The notes under the pieces: generated by a model
The model's database searches: none
The model's input: the letters and a program-made list of their open reading frames with translations, nothing else
Told to the model about the DNA's origin: nothing
Position numbers and translations under genes: made by a program
Part shown: one piece after another, positions 15,148 through 15,381 of the stretch
Layout of the letters: each line of letters opens with the position of its first letter
Numbering within the stretch: the stretch's first letter is position 1
From: JAAYJK01 sp964501655
GTDB lineage: Bacteria; Bacillota; Syntrophomonadia; Syntrophomonadales; Syntrophomonadaceae
Direction: 5' to 3'
Assembly (NCBI GenBank): GCA_964501655.1
Contig: CAZCTN010000048.1
Location: forward strand, 1-15,381
Length of the DNA: 15,381 bases

Positions 15148-15381
15148 CTATTGCCTGCGTCTCCTCAGCCACAATCCGGCTCCAACAGTCAGGGCGGATA
15201 ATCCGTTCAATAAACTCTGTCCTATTCCCCCGGTACTGGGCAGAGTCGGAATATCGTTTTCCATATCCTGTTTCTCCACTTCCAGAGCGCCAAAGGGCTC
15301 GGCATCTTCCAGGAATATTTCTTCGTCGGCGTCTGCATCGGCATCCGCATCGCTGTCACTGTCGCTGTCACTGTCGCTGTC
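15148..15381 (-). CDS. C-terminal end of an LPxTG-anchored surface protein (partial)
   Basis: The frame is open to the window edge and gives the last 77 residues. They begin with a strict Asp-Ser then Asp-Ala alternation (19 residues), followed by an acidic linker. Next comes a standard wall-sorting signal: LPSTG, a hydrophobic stretch (LLNGLSALTVGAGLWL) and the basic tail RRRRQ. Proteins of this type are secreted, cut between Thr and Gly by a sortase and linked to the cell wall; Ser-Asp repeats usually act as a stalk that lifts the functional head off the wall. The head, signal peptide and start lie beyond 15381, so the function cannot be told. A terminator follows on the same strand. The sortase at the left edge is a possible processing enzyme, but the genome may encode others. 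Confidence 0.88.
   Translation of the reverse strand, partial: DSDSDSDSDSDADADADADEEIFLEDAEPFGALEVEKQDMENDIPTLPSTGGIGQSLLNGLSALTVGAGLWLRRRRQ
15325..15381 (-). repeat. Asp-Ser/Asp-Ala dipeptide-coding repeat
   Basis: Nineteen codons of GAC/GAT alternating with AGC/AGT and then GCG/GCC/GCA. The Ser part is a near-perfect 12-base unit (GACAGCGACAGT). The repeat continues past the window edge, so its full length is unknown. Such tracts can change length by slippage or recombination, always in steps that keep the frame if whole 6-base units are lost or gained. Confidence 0.85.

Overview
The window looks like chromosomal DNA of a Gram-positive bacterium of the Clostridia type; a Syntrophomonas-like relative is only a guess. 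The evidence is a sortase, an LPxTG wall-anchored protein, a LexA box of the Bacillus/Clostridia type (CGAAC-N4-GTTC), strong purine-rich Shine-Dalgarno sites and moderate GC. I see no rRNA, tRNA, CRISPR array, insertion sequence or phage gene. Almost all genes lie on the minus strand; the exceptions are the sortase at the left edge and a small membrane protein near 9.4-9.6 kb.

Left part (1-3042): a class D-like sortase on the plus strand faces a minus-strand pair made of glutaminyl-tRNA synthetase (glnS) and a small coiled-coil protein, which ends in a probable hairpin terminator.

Mutagenesis cassette (3043-7515): three closely spaced minus-strand genes follow one promoter whose -35/-10 spacer is almost exactly filled by a LexA box. 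In transcription order they are a short ImuB-like Y-family polymerase derivative that lacks the N-terminal catalytic palm, an 82-residue protein resembling the C-terminal WW...FLxR/G domain of ImuB proteins (DUF6504-like), and a DnaE2/ImuC-type error-prone polymerase. No ImuA/RecA-like gene is present. This looks like a reduced or rearranged version of the ImuA-ImuB-DnaE2 SOS mutasome.

Middle (7566-9813): a small coiled-coil gene with a strong terminator, an MscS-type mechanosensitive channel, and a plus-strand two-helix membrane protein.

Polymer or envelope module (9814-14904): two minus-strand genes. The upstream one encodes an unrecognised N-terminal domain joined to an alpha/alpha-toroid (six-hairpin-like) domain. 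The downstream one encodes a protein of about 1106 residues that fuses three parts: a MurF-type amide ligase, a D,D-carboxypeptidase-like (peptidase S11) domain that has lost its catalytic motifs, and a CapA/PGA_cap metallophosphoesterase-like domain. Neither protein has an evident signal peptide or membrane helix. Together they suggest an uncharacterised peptide- or amide-linked polymer pathway.

Right edge (15047-15381): the C-terminal end of an LPSTG-anchored surface protein with an Asp-Ser/Asp-Ala stalk, followed by its terminator. It could be a substrate of a sortase such as the one at the left edge.
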